Of a stretch of DNA of 64,000 nt, positions 1 to 9,700 are shown piece by piece (positions within the stretch are counted from its first letter, which is position 1; each line of letters opens with the position of its first letter). Below the pieces are notes generated by a model that had not been told where the DNA came from, ran no database searches, and saw only the letters and a program-made list of their open reading frames with translations. The DNA comes from Solibacillus sp045640265. GTDB taxonomy: Bacteria; Bacillota; Bacilli; Bacillales_A; Planococcaceae. The stretch is taken from contig JAZUES010000084.1 of NCBI GenBank assembly GCA_045640265.1, positions 4,220 to 68,219 of the forward strand. The letters are read 5' to 3'. A program made the position numbers and the translations under genes.

Positions 1-358
1 CGAATTAAAACGTGAAGTGCTAGAGCAGTTCTGGGGTGATACGGTAGAAATTAACGAAGGTGCTGAGTTAACTTGGATGCGCCAACCACATTATTATATG
101 GGCTTATATCCATACACATACTCTGCTGGCTTAACGATTTCAACACAAGTTTCACAACGTATTTTAAATGGTGATGAATCAGCTGTTGCTGCATGGACAG
201 AAGTATTAAAAACAGGTGGTACAAAAACGCCAGTTGAATTAGCAAAAATGGCTGGTGTAGATATTACAACAGAGCAACCGCTACGTGATACAATCACATT
301 TATTGGCGATTTAATCACACAACTAGAACAATTAACTGCTGAATTACAAAACGCATAA
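1..358 (+). CDS. pepF: Oligoendopeptidase F-type peptidase, C-terminal fragment
   Basis: This is the 3' end of an M3-family zinc metallopeptidase that cleaves short peptides in the cytoplasm. The frame is open from base 2, so the start and the HExxH active site lie left of the window; about 118 residues are visible. The stretch PHYYMGLYPYTYSAGL is characteristic of the C-terminal helical region of PepF-like enzymes (family knowledge). The gene ends in TAA just before a 12-bp hairpin and is convergent with the malic enzyme gene, whose reading frame runs through that hairpin and overlaps the last 44 bases here. The M3 assignment is firm; which oligoendopeptidase subgroup it belongs to cannot be settled from this fragment. 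Confidence 0.85.
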   Translation, partial: ELKREVLEQFWGDTVEINEGAELTWMRQPHYYMGLYPYTYSAGLTISTQVSQRILNGDESAVAAWTEVLKTGGTKTPVELAKMAGVDITTEQPLRDTITFIGDLITQLEQLTAELQNA

Positions 359-1613
359 TAGATTGAACAGACCACCTTATATCAGGTGGTCTGTTTTCAT
401 TAGATGGCCACTGCTGTTTTACAACATCTACTTGTTGGAACAATACTGAAACGCCTGATTCAATCGCTGCGGACCCTACAGCTTTTGCCACAACACCTGC
501 CACACGCTCATCCATTGAGCTTGGCACGATAAAATCTTCATGTAACTCTTTATCCGTTACAAGTGATGCGATGGCTTCAACAGCAGCGAGCTTCATCGCT
601 TCGTTAATATCTGTCGCACGCACATCTAATGCCCCTCTGAAAATTCCTGGGAATGCTAACATATTATTAATTTGGTTTGCATGATCAGAGCGACCCGTTC
701 CAATAATACGCACACCCCACTTTTTAGCGTTTTCTGGTGTTATTTCTGGATCCGGATTTGCTAAGCCAAAAACGATTGAATCAGCTGCCATCGACTTGAT
801 ATGCGCTTCTGTTAAAATGTTTGCGGCTGATACACCGATAAATACGTCCGCATCAGCAAGTGCATCCGCTAACACACCACGTAATTGATATGGATTCGTT
901 AAATTTGCTATTTGGTCTTTTACTGGATTCATTCCTTCTGAGCGACCTTCGTAAATTATTCCCTTCGTGTCACACATCACAACATTTGTGTAGCCCATTT
1001 GAATTAAAATGCGTAAAATTGCAATCCCAGCTGCACCCGCCCCGTTAATTACAACTTTCATATGTTGTACTTCTTTTTTTACAATCTTCACTGCATTAAT
1101 CAGTGCCGCACCAACGACAATTGCTGTCCCGTGCTGATCATCATGAAATACTGGGATATTACATTCCGCACGTAAACGGTCTTCGATTTCAAAACAGCGC
1201 GGTGCCGATATATCTTCTAAATTAATGCCTCCATAAGTCGGAGAAATTGCCTTAACAACACGTACGATTTCATCAACATCTTTTGTGGCTAAGCAAACGG
1301 GAACGGCATCGACATTTGCAAAACGTTTTAATAATAACGCCTTTCCTTCCATAACAGGAAGTGCTGCTTCTGGACCGATATCCCCTAACCCTAGTACAGC
1401 AGTTCCGTCCGTTACGATTGCCACTAAATTTCCCTTCATCGTGTAGTCATATACAGTCGAGGGATTTTTCGCGATTTCTAAACAAGGGGCTGCTACACCT
1501 GGAGAATATGCTAAACTTAAATCATACTTATCTTGCACAGGTACTTTCGCCCGAATCTCCATCTTTCCACCAAAATGTTCGTGCATTTCTAGAGACTTCT
1601 TCATTAAATCCAT
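315..1613 (-). CDS. NAD(P)-dependent malic enzyme
   Basis: Malic enzyme oxidatively decarboxylates malate to pyruvate. The residues SLAYSPGVAAPC (about 33-44), HDDQHGT (157-163) and the Rossmann motif GAGAAG (191-196) are those of the bacterial malic enzyme family, YtsJ type. I chose the ATG at 1613 because AAGGGG sits 8 bases before it and because a good promoter (1660-1688) lies inside the longer open frame, which extends to 1748. The expected end, near SGV at about residue 388, is followed by about 44 more residues that run through the terminator hairpin at 366-395 and into antisense pepF. Stop codons TAA TGA occur just before the hairpin in another frame. A frameshift (sequencing error or real mutation) at the 3' end is therefore possible. 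Confidence 0.88.
   Translation of the reverse strand: MDLMKKSLEMHEHFGGKMEIRAKVPVQDKYDLSLAYSPGVAAPCLEIAKNPSTVYDYTMKGNLVAIVTDGTAVLGLGDIGPEAALPVMEGKALLLKRFANVDAVPVCLATKDVDEIVRVVKAISPTYGGINLEDISAPRCFEIEDRLRAECNIPVFHDDQHGTAIVVGAALINAVKIVKKEVQHMKVVINGAGAAGIAILRILIQMGYTNVVMCDTKGIIYEGRSEGMNPVKDQIANLTNPYQLRGVLADALADADVFIGVSAANILTEAHIKSMAADSIVFGLANPDPEITPENAKKWGVRIIGTGRSDHANQINNMLAFPGIFRGALDVRATDINEAMKLAAVEAIASLVTDKELHEDFIVPSSMDERVAGVVAKAVGSAAIESGVSVLFQQVDVVKQQWPSNENRPPDIRWSVQSIMRFVIQQLIVLVV
366..395. terminator. Bidirectional hairpin between pepF and malic enzyme
   Basis: A perfect 12-bp stem (366-377 with 384-395) encloses a 6-base loop and is followed by TTTTC on the plus strand and a short T-containing tract on the minus strand. 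It lies 7 bases after the pepF stop. It also lies inside the 3' end of the malic enzyme frame, which is odd. Confidence 0.75.
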
Positions 1614-1659
1614 TTTATCCAACCCCTTATAATTTTTAGAATATTCTTTATATTTACGT

Positions 1660-1688
1660 ATCTTATTTGTTTTAAATTCCTTTGTCAA
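1660..1688 (-). promoter_or_regulatory. SigA-type promoter of the malic enzyme gene
   Basis: On the minus strand TTGACA (1683-1688) is separated by exactly 17 bases from TAAGAT (1660-1665). The malic enzyme ATG follows about 46 bases downstream. Confidence 0.75.
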
Positions 1689-2008
1689 CGATAATATCAA
1701 AAACGACATTACCCTAGTGAAATACCAAAAGGAACCCTGTAATACCAAGGGTTCAATGACAAATTATCAAATTTTAAAGATTGTTAAAACGTACACAATC
1801 AATTATTCTAACAAAACAAATGTAAGTGCTGTCATTTTCAAACCATTGCTTTGCCGCGCTAAAGTATGTGATAGTTTACACGAAACGCTTTTCATCGTGA
1901 AATATGAAACATTTCACAAAGTCCTAAAAATATTTTTAACTGTCATAAATTTTCCGTCACATTCACAACACAATTTTTGTTAAAATTATACATACTGGAG
2001 GGAATGCC
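1689..2008. other. Divergent intergenic region, no gene seen
   Basis: About 320 AT-rich bases lie between the malic enzyme promoter and the protease gene. They hold two inverted repeats, GAACCCT/AGGGTTC at about 1732-1757 and GTGAAAT/ATTTCAC at 1897-1917, which could be operators. The protease gene has a clear GGAGGG ribosome binding site at about 1997-2002, but I could not fix its promoter. The frames that are open here have no ribosome binding site and look spurious. Confidence 0.5.
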
Positions 2009-2824
2009 ATGACTGAAGATCACAAAACTGAAGAGCTAACAGAAGAAGAATTTTTACAATTAGTTTTAGATGAGCAAGAGAAGGCACTTGCTAAAGCAAG
2101 GGAAGAAAGACTTAATCCTTCGCCTAAAAAACCCAAAAAGCAAAAGCCTATGGTCCGTCTTGTTGTTTGGTTAATGGCACTCATACTTGTCTTTAATACA
2201 TTTGCAATTATATTTAATATTTATTCCATTCCAGCAATTGAATTTGTTAAGGTTTCCGCTCAACTTTCTAGTCAAGAACATATTCAAAATTATAAAAAGG
2301 CCGTTGTTACAATTAATACGGAATCAAGTAAAGGGACAGGCTTTGCGGTCAGTGAAGATGGCTATATTTTAACAAATGAACACGTTATAGATGATGCGTT
2401 AACGCTAACGGTGGTGTTCCCAGACAATTCACTTTATCAAGCGGAAGTGATTGAAGCCTATGAACAATATGACTTAGCATTATTAAAAGTGGATGGCAGT
2501 GATCTACCCCATTTAACATTAAGTAATTCGAGTACATTATTAGATCAACAGCACGTATACTTTATCGGAAATCCGTTAGCATTTAGTGGTATTGCCAATG
2601 AAGGGAAAATTGTGGGTCATACAACGGCTACATCAATTAATACGGAAATTGTGATGATGGATGCCCCCGTTTATAAAGGCAATAGTGGCAGTCCTGTCAT
2701 TAGTGAAGATGGTGAAGTTATTGGAGTAGTATTTGCTACAGGTAAACGACAACCACATGGAAAAGTTGGCTTATTCATCCCAATTGAAAGAGCACACGAA
2801 TTATTTTCACAATGGATTAACTAA
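2009..2824 (+). CDS. Membrane-anchored HtrA-like trypsin-type serine protease
   Basis: This is a 271-residue protein with an acidic then basic cytoplasmic N-terminus (1-47), one membrane segment (about 48-73) and an extracytoplasmic S1C-type protease domain. The triad is visible as His125 in TNEHV, Asp155 in YDLALLKV and Ser227 in GNSGSP. It resembles the DegP/HtrA family, which degrades misfolded envelope proteins, but ends straight after the protease domain and so has no PDZ domain. GGAGGG precedes the ATG by 6 bases. It is monocistronic: divergent from malic enzyme and closed by the hairpin at 2963-3002. The substrate is unknown. Protease identity is secure; a housekeeping quality-control role is inferred. 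Confidence 0.88.
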   Translation: MTEDHKTEELTEEEFLQLVLDEQEKALAKAREERLNPSPKKPKKQKPMVRLVVWLMALILVFNTFAIIFNIYSIPAIEFVKVSAQLSSQEHIQNYKKAVVTINTESSKGTGFAVSEDGYILTNEHVIDDALTLTVVFPDNSLYQAEVIEAYEQYDLALLKVDGSDLPHLTLSNSSTLLDQQHVYFIGNPLAFSGIANEGKIVGHTTATSINTEIVMMDAPVYKGNSGSPVISEDGEVIGVVFATGKRQPHGKVGLFIPIERAHELFSQWIN

Positions 2825-2962
2825 AAAATGATGCTGGACGAAGTAAAATTTCCTTAAATTTAGTGAAATACTATATTAATAAATTTATTAATTGATTAGA
2901 TTTTAGGACGACTCTTAAAAGAACAGCACGATGAATAGACGTCCGTATAGAGATGTGCACAA

Positions 2963-3002
2963 AAAAACATCCTTTTTCTCACTCGAGAAAAAGGATGTTT
3001 TT
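2963..3002. terminator. Bidirectional terminator between protease gene and pit
   Basis: An 18-bp stem (2963-2980 with 2985-3002) with a 4-base loop has A5 on the left and T5 on the right, so it can serve both converging genes. Confidence 0.9.
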
Positions 3003-3026
3003 GGTTTGTCCCAGTACGTTTTTATA

Positions 3027-4043
3027 TTAGAAAATGAAACTATATAATAAATAAAATAATGCTGCCATTAATGCAGATATAGGGAGTGTGATGAACCACG
3101 TAATGACAATTTTACGCGCCATACCCCATTTTACACCTTTTACACGCTGTGCTGCACCTACACCCATAATGGCTGAAGAAATAACATGCGTTGTTGATAC
3201 AGGTAATGCAATAAGGGTAGCTCCAAAAATAATGGATGCGGAACTTAAATCTGCAGCTACACCATTAATCGGACGGATTTTCATAATTTTCCCGCCCACT
3301 GTCTTAATAATTTTGTAACCACCAATCGATGTTCCTAGACCCATTGCTAATGCACACGCCAAGCGAACCCAACTTTGCACTTCATCTGTTGTTTGCCAGT
3401 TCGCAGCGATTAGAGCCATTGTAATAATCCCCATCGCTTTTTGCGCATCGTTTGTCCCATGTGTAAACGATTGTAAGGCTGCCGTACCAATTTGCGTTAT
3501 ACGAAATGCCTTTGTCGTTGTATATAAAGGTGAGCGTTGGAAAATAACCTTAAAAATCTTCATGACGATAAAGCCTAGTACAATAGCGATAATTGGCGAA
3601 ACAATTAAGGCTTGTAAAATTTTAATAAAACCTGTGTAATTGATAATTTCAAAGCCAGCAGATGCCACTGCCGCCCCTGCTATTGAACCAATTAATGTAT
3701 GAGATGAACTTGATGGAATTCCAAAATACCATGTCACTAAGTTCCACGTTATAGCTGAACTCAGTGCAGCTAAAATTATAACCGAACCTGTAACATCTCC
3801 TTCAAAAGCATTGAGCGAGAAAGGATCGACAATTCCAGATGCTACGGCTTTTGCCACACCAACGAATGTAATCGCCCCAACAAAGTTCATGATTGCTGCC
3901 ATCAATACAGCGACACGCGGCTTTAATGCACGCGTTGATACAGATGTTGCAATTGCATTTGCCGTATCATGAAAACCGTTAATAAAATCAAAGACTAATG
4001 CAAAGATGACAACGAGTACAGTAATGATTAATAACGTATTCAT
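3027..4043 (-). CDS. pit: Low-affinity inorganic phosphate transporter, PiT family
   Basis: A 338-residue polytopic membrane protein that imports phosphate with protons, probably as a metal-phosphate complex. The family signatures GFHDTANAIATSVSTRAL near residues 23-40 and SFTHGTNDAQKAMGI in the second half are both present, as expected for the duplicated PiT fold. Length fits the family. AGAGGAG precedes the ATG. It lies 18 bases downstream of the DUF47/PhoU-like gene and is presumably co-transcribed with it, the same pairing as ykaB-ykaA of B. subtilis. Transcription ends at the hairpin at 2963-3002. Confidence 0.93.
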   Translation of the reverse strand: MNTLLIITVLVVIFALVFDFINGFHDTANAIATSVSTRALKPRVAVLMAAIMNFVGAITFVGVAKAVASGIVDPFSLNAFEGDVTGSVIILAALSSAITWNLVTWYFGIPSSSSHTLIGSIAGAAVASAGFEIINYTGFIKILQALIVSPIIAIVLGFIVMKIFKVIFQRSPLYTTTKAFRITQIGTAALQSFTHGTNDAQKAMGIITMALIAANWQTTDEVQSWVRLACALAMGLGTSIGGYKIIKTVGGKIMKIRPINGVAADLSSASIIFGATLIALPVSTTHVISSAIMGVGAAQRVKGVKWGMARKIVITWFITLPISALMAALFYLLYSFIF

Positions 4044-4061
4044 AGTTTACTCCTCTGCACG

Positions 4062-4682
4062 TTATGCATTACGCATAATGATTGTTTCAATTGTGTTTGC
4101 AACTGTTTGACAATAGTCCGCACTGTCTTCTAATTGCTCATATAAATCTTTGAATATAATTAAGCGAATCGGATCTTTTTCAGTATCGAACAATTCCGTA
4201 ATCGATTTACGGAAAATCTCGTCACATTGGTGCTCATACTCTTTCATTAAAATTGCGTGTTGACGCATTCCTAATAAATCTCTTTTATTTAATAACTCCA
4301 TTGCTTTTACTGCTTCATCTGAGGCTTTCGCAATGTAGTCCACAAAATCACGCATATAGTGATTCACTTCTGTAAATGCATACATTTCAAAATGGGCAAT
4401 CGTATTTTCAATCCCATCCAAAATATCATCTAACTTAATCGCAAGTGATAAAATATCTTCACGTTCAATTGGTGTCATGAACGAATCGTTTAATTTGACG
4501 ATTAAATCATGGATTAATTTATCGCCAGCGGTTTCGTATGCTTTCATTTTAATTTGAATTTGTTTCAAGTCTGCAATGTTTGTAATGGTACATTCCTTTG
4601 CAAAATTCGCACCTTCTTGTACGTTTCTTGCAATATTTAATAATCCTTCAAAAAATGGATCTGGTTTTTTGGTGTTGAACAT
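4062..4682 (-). CDS. DUF47 family PhoU-like Pit accessory protein (YkaA type)
   Basis: A 206-residue, mostly helical cytoplasmic protein of the DUF47 family, related in fold to PhoU. Genes of this family sit almost always next to pit and are thought to regulate phosphate uptake through it; the mechanism is not settled. Acidic helices such as LAIKLDDILDGIENTI (about 80-95) carry the conserved Glu/Asp residues that bind metal clusters in PhoU-like proteins (family knowledge). It starts at an ATG preceded by GGGGGATT and is followed after 18 bases by pit. The upstream 295 bases contain two PhoP-box-like direct repeats. Confidence 0.88.
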   Translation of the reverse strand: MFNTKKPDPFFEGLLNIARNVQEGANFAKECTITNIADLKQIQIKMKAYETAGDKLIHDLIVKLNDSFMTPIEREDILSLAIKLDDILDGIENTIAHFEMYAFTEVNHYMRDFVDYIAKASDEAVKAMELLNKRDLLGMRQHAILMKEYEHQCDEIFRKSITELFDTEKDPIRLIIFKDLYEQLEDSADYCQTVANTIETIIMRNA

Positions 4683-4769
4683 GATTTATGAATCCCCCTG
4701 TATGTATATCTTTAAACTTAAGTCATCATACCACTGATTTTTAGAATCTATCAACTTTCATTTAACTTC

Positions 4770-4786
4770 TTAACAAAACTTTTACA
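4770..4786 (+). promoter_or_regulatory. Possible PhoP-box-like repeat
   Basis: TTAACA, five bases, then TTTACA gives an 11-base period as in PhoP boxes. It lies 88 bases upstream of the DUF47-pit operon but on the opposite strand. AT-rich sequence makes chance matches likely. Confidence 0.25.
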
Positions 4787-4958
4787 ATCGAAAGAAATGA
4801 AGTAGACATAAATTTTAAAAATTTTTTCTAAAAATAGTATATTTTATTTAAATAACAATAAAAAGAGCAATAAAATCAACAAGATTTATGAGTCTTCGAT
4901 AGAAGTCTATACTACATTCGTTGATATTATTACTATAACTAAATAATATAATTTCAAT

Positions 4959-4975
4959 TGTAAAGGAATTGTAAA
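4959..4975 (-). promoter_or_regulatory. Possible PhoP-box-like repeat
   Basis: On the minus strand TTTACA, five bases, TTTACA points toward the DUF47-pit operon, whose start codon is about 280 bases downstream. It sits right at the end of the MBL hydrolase gene. The 11-base period is the feature that suggests PhoP. Confidence 0.3.
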
Positions 4976-4977
4976 GG

Positions 4978-5787
4978 TTAACTTTTTCTTAAAACCGATG
5001 AGACAATATGTGCTGAATCCCATTCTCCTATTGATACTCGGGTAATCGGATATTTCTTAGGAAATAGTTGATGATTAATTTCTTTTATCGTTAGACCTTT
5101 CTCATTCATCATCTCAATCTGATTCGTTAACTCTAATAAATACTCATGCTTCAACTTTAATGCTTGGCGTCCGTTTTTAACAAAGCCCGCGTGATTGCAA
5201 TACATTTCATCAAAATCATATGTAAGTACTTTTTCAATCGATGATATAATTTGCGGAATACTTTCCTCTTTCAAAACAACTTTCGTTTTTGGTGATACAA
5301 ATAAATCTCCTGTAAATAGTTGACCTGTTGTTTCGTTTAAGAATGCTAAATGGTCATTTGTATGACCTGGTGTTTCAATCACAGACCAACTCGATGTTCT
5401 CGATAAAAATTGTTGACCAATCGCAAGTGCAGAAAAACGTGGTCGACTTCCCCAAAATAACTTTCGATAAAGTGGATAGTCGGCCTTTTCCATACATTCT
5501 AATCGTCTAATATCACTCATATAAACGGGTAAATTATAGTTTTGTTGTAAGTATTGTACACATCCAGAATGATCTTCATGATAATGCGTTAACACAATTT
5601 TATCTACATCTATTTCTGAAAAGAATGGCTTAAATTGCTCAAGTAATGCCGCGGCGCCCGTGTCGATTAATATGCCATCTACTTCAAAGCAGTGAACATT
5701 TAATTGAATGGCTTGAAAGCGTATAAAACCATTCATCATACGTACCCCAGATTGTTCACTTTGTTCTGTTTTTTTCTTAAAAAACAT
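4978..5787 (-). CDS. MBL-fold metallo-hydrolase
   Basis: A 269-residue protein with the metallo-beta-lactamase fold. The metal ligands are visible as THYHEDHSG (His68, His70, Asp72, His73), His142 in ETPGHT and Asp161 in FTGDLF. The ATG at 5787 is preferred over an upstream in-frame start because AAAGGAGAG lies 6-8 bases before it. Proteins of this general type include glyoxalase II-like and quorum-lactonase-like enzymes; nothing here fixes the substrate. It appears to be transcribed alone, with no clear terminator before the phosphate operon. Confidence 0.8.
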   Translation of the reverse strand: MFFKKKTEQSEQSGVRMMNGFIRFQAIQLNVHCFEVDGILIDTGAAALLEQFKPFFSEIDVDKIVLTHYHEDHSGCVQYLQQNYNLPVYMSDIRRLECMEKADYPLYRKLFWGSRPRFSALAIGQQFLSRTSSWSVIETPGHTNDHLAFLNETTGQLFTGDLFVSPKTKVVLKEESIPQIISSIEKVLTYDFDEMYCNHAGFVKNGRQALKLKHEYLLELTNQIEMMNEKGLTIKEINHQLFPKKYPITRVSIGEWDSAHIVSSVLRKS

Positions 5788-5908
5788 TAAAATTCTCTCC
5801 TTTTGCCATCCATTTCGTTGCAAATAACTTTATCACAAATAATAGAAATATGTCTCTTAATGCAGCAAATTATTATATAAGTAGAGTAAATAAACGTTCC
5901 CAGAGAAA

Positions 5909-5942
5909 AAAGAGTTACTTTGTAAACAATACAAAGTAACTC
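5909..5942 (-). terminator. Terminator of the dynA-rhodanese operon
   Basis: A 13-bp stem (5912-5924 with 5930-5942) is followed on the minus strand by TTTTTTC. Confidence 0.9.
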
Positions 5943-5951
5943 CTTAACAAA

Positions 5952-6761
5952 TTACAGGTTTTCACCTTTTTCAACAGCATAATGTTTCGACCAATCGCTG
6001 TAACCTGCCATATAAATTTTAATATTTTGATACCCTGCTTGTGCAAGAATCGAATAAATCGGTGTAGCTGTTACACCTGAACCACAATAGATAATAATTT
6101 CTTCATCTTTTGATACTTTTTCGAGCAATGAAGTGGTGATAACGAATTCTGATTGTTCCTTTAGCTGTTCCCAATCATAATTTTTCGCTGTTGGGATGTG
6201 TCCTGCAATCGGATCAAGTGGTTCAAAATCACCACGGTAACGTTCTGCTGCACGTGCATCCAATAATGTGGCTTTATGATTACCCTCCACAATATTTAAC
6301 ACATCTTTACGTGACATTAAAATGCTATCGTTCCAATTTAACTCAAGCGTTGTTGGTGCAAACATAGGGATAGCTGTTGTCACTGAAAATCCTGCATGTA
6401 GTAATGCATTGTATCCACCATTCACAATATAAGCGTGTTGGAAGCCTGCGTATTTTAATATCCACCAAGCTCTTGTTGCAAAAGGCGAAGCACCTTGATC
6501 ATAGATGTAAATTGCATCATCGTAGCGCAAACCATGCTTTTCAAATAAATCCTGTAAATCTTCTCTATTTGGCAATGGGTGACGGCCATCCGTTTTTGTC
6601 ATATCCGAAAGATCGTGCTCTAAATCCCAATAAATTGCCCCTTCAATATGTTCTTCATCATATAATGCTTTACCTAATTCATGATTTTGTAAATCAAAGC
6701 GTGTGTCAATAAAACGACCGTTACGTTCTAATTTATCTGCTGTAACAAATACTTTTGGCAT
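5952..6761 (-). CDS. Rhodanese-family sulfurtransferase (thiosulfate/3-mercaptopyruvate type)
   Basis: A 269-residue protein with two rhodanese domains in tandem, an inactive N-terminal one (about 1-130) and a catalytic C-terminal one. The active-site loop is CGSGVTA with Cys226, the form typical of 3-mercaptopyruvate sulfurtransferases, so it probably moves sulfane sulfur to a thiol or cyanide acceptor. The ATG at 6761 follows AGAGGGG by 7 bases. It begins 14 bases after dynA and shares its transcript, ending at the terminator at 5909-5942. The link to DynA may be only organisational. Confidence 0.85.
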   Translation of the reverse strand: MPKVFVTADKLERNGRFIDTRFDLQNHELGKALYDEEHIEGAIYWDLEHDLSDMTKTDGRHPLPNREDLQDLFEKHGLRYDDAIYIYDQGASPFATRAWWILKYAGFQHAYIVNGGYNALLHAGFSVTTAIPMFAPTTLELNWNDSILMSRKDVLNIVEGNHKATLLDARAAERYRGDFEPLDPIAGHIPTAKNYDWEQLKEQSEFVITTSLLEKVSKDEEIIIYCGSGVTATPIYSILAQAGYQNIKIYMAGYSDWSKHYAVEKGENL

Positions 6762-6775
6762 TTTATAACCCCTCT

Positions 6776-9700
6776 TTACGATTTTAACTGCGCATATATA
6801 TCTTTCCAAATAGCTAAACGGCTTTCTTCTTGAAGTAGTAAACGTTCTGTGTCGATTTGTTCAACTGCTTGTTTAAGCATATGTTGACGTAATCCTTCAG
6901 CTTCAATCGCAATAAAGGCTGCTGCCCACTCTACTAATTTTCCCTTTTCTATTTCTAAAAACTTTTGGGCATCAGGTTTTGTTAGCTGTTCTAATGCATC
7001 ACGCAATTGTTCTTTATCATTTTTCTCAAAGAATGATTTTGCATTTTTGAAATAAGATTTAACGCTTGTGTACGGCGTAATATCATTAAATGGGCCTGTA
7101 TAATCCATTATTTGTGGCTCTTTTCCTTCATACGCTAAAAATGCAAAACTTGGATTTAATTCTTTTAAATTTAGCACTTCATCTTTAAAGCGTTCTTTCA
7201 TTTTCTTTTCAACAAATTGTGCTAAACGGAAGTTCGTTACACGTAATTCTTGCGCAAAGTCAAAGCTTAATGCATGTAACACTTCTTTTAACGCCGTCTC
7301 TAATGCTTGTTGTGCAGGCAATTGGGCAAATGTCGATGGGTTATAGCTTTCACGGAAGAAATCAGGATAACGATAATATACACGCTGCAACACGTAGTAT
7401 AATAGCTCATCTAATTCTTGCTTCGTTTCACTTTCAATCATTGACGTTTGTGTACTTTGATAGTTCGAACGGATATGTTTTTCTAAGTGCGCTAATTCGC
7501 CTAAACGCTCATCTTTTCGTTTTAAGTTTTCTTCGGTTTGCGTGATTAAATCATGTAAACGTGCTTCGGTTTTGTCAACTTCATCTTGTAATGCTTGAAC
7601 TGCGATGCCCATTAATTCATCGTTCAAGAAATAATGGAATGCATCTTCAAATGGTGCCATTCCTGATTGATGCTCTTGTTGATCTTGCTTTTCTTTGAGT
7701 GCTAGCAAGCTGGAAACCCCGTAAAGTCTTGGGAAACGAATACCAAAGCGTTGTAATTCTGAGCGGACGTATTCCTTTACTTCTTCCTCTTCTTCCATTG
7801 TCGAAGCTAAATCGATTGCATTAACGATGAAGAACATTTTATCTAATTCAAACGCATCTTTTACACGACCTAATTGAATTAAGAACTCACGGTCAGCTTT
7901 TGCAAAGGCGTGGTTAAAGTATGTGATGAAAAGAATTGCATCCGCATTTCGAATATAATCAAACGCAACACCGGTATGACGAGCATTGATTGAGTCTGCC
8001 CCTGGTGTGTCTACTAATGTAACACCCATCCGAGTGAGTGGTGAATCAAAGTAAAAATCAATATTATCTACGAAGCATGAACGATTTTCTTGTGCTACGT
8101 ATTTTTCAAAATCATGACGATTTACTCGTAGTGTTGTACCTAGTTTTGGAATGAACGTATCATAGCCCTCTGAGTATGCACGAATAAATGATTTATGCAC
8201 ATTTAAACGCTCATCTGTTAATTTAACTGCTAAACCTTCAGCTGCACGGTCATACGCTTCTTTTAATGATGCAACTTGTAAGCCTATTGCCACATATGAA
8301 CCTTGGATATCTTCAAGTAGCTGCGCTTCATTTTTCAAATGCACGTCTGCTGTTTCATGTGGATGGTCGGGTGTAACAGGACGAATTTTATTAATCGCCG
8401 CTGTTGTAGGGTTTGGTGACACTGGTAATACAAATTCACCCATTAATGCGTTTGAAAAGCTTGATTTGCCTGCACTAAATGCACCAAATAATGCAATTGT
8501 AAAATCGCGTTTTTGTAGGCGTTCCACTTTTTTCGTTAAAAAGTTCGCTACTTCTTTAAAGCCTTGAACATCGCTCACAATATGCGCTGTTTTTAACGCT
8601 TTTTGGATAACCGTCTCAGTGCTTAATCCCGCACCGATTTTTTCTGATGCTTGTTGCACTTGTTCTTCTACTTGTTGCTCTTTTTGTTTTAACATTGATG
8701 CATCAAATGGACGAATATCTTTTAACGCTTGCTCATGATCACGTGCCCATTTTTCTAAATGTACTTTTGATTCGGCGCGTAATTCATTGGATACTTGCGT
8801 CGTCACTTTTTGGTTAAACGCTTCAAACTGCTCAATTTGCATAATATGTTGCAGTGCCTGTACTTTTTCAGTCATCGCATTAATTTTTAGTTTGACTGGT
8901 GCTGAAACTTCAGAAGCCACTTGCTCAAGCACCGATTTTTGTTCCAATTTCCAAGCATCTGTTGCTTGAATAAAGTAACGTTTTGCTGCTTCTGAAACAC
9001 GGTTCGCAAAGTTTAGTACTGCGTCACCTGTCACAATTGTATTTTTTTGAACTTGATCTTCCATTACACTAACGGGCATATCAAAAACTTTTGCATCAAT
9101 AGCAGCTGCACGTTCATCTGTTAATGCACCCACATCTTTTAATGCCGTTTTCATTAATGCTTTAATGTGCCCTGTGATTTGTGATTGAACAACATGATTA
9201 AAGCTTGCAAAGCCTTCTTCTCTTCGACGCTCACGTTCCTCAGCAGTTTTCTTCTTCGCTGAGAATAAGCCCCCTACTTTAAAGTCTTCTTGTTGGCTTT
9301 CTAAGTAGTTGCGTAATTTTTCACGTACATCAGATGGCATAATAGCTGCATTTGCTAATAACTCTTTGCGATTTTCATCGAATAATTTATCCCACTGTTC
9401 AAACGAGAATAACTCTGTTTGACGCGTTAATTTTTCGAATTGCTCTAAAATATCATTGCGACTTGCCCAATCTTCTTTAGATACAACTTCTGTATATGTT
9501 TCGAAACGATCTTGTTTTTCTTCTACTAAATAGGTTTCATGCTCATGTTGTAATTTAGTTAACGTATTTTCGGCTGTTAAAATTAATTGTTCTTGCCAAT
9601 CATTCATCGAATCCATAACAATTTTTTTGACCTTTTCAAAGTCATTGTTTGGTAGATTTTTTTCACGTAGAGATGTGAAGAAAATATCCTTCGGTGTAAC

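Noticed and set aside
1870..1920. A possible cre or FNR site in the malic enzyme upstream region
   Set aside because: ACGAAACGCTTTTC places CG off the cre axis, and GTGAAAT-N7-ATTTCAC has the wrong spacing for FNR/CRP.
1717..1983. An 88-codon plus-strand frame in the malic enzyme-protease gap
   Set aside because: No ribosome binding site, poor composition, and inverted repeats lie within it.
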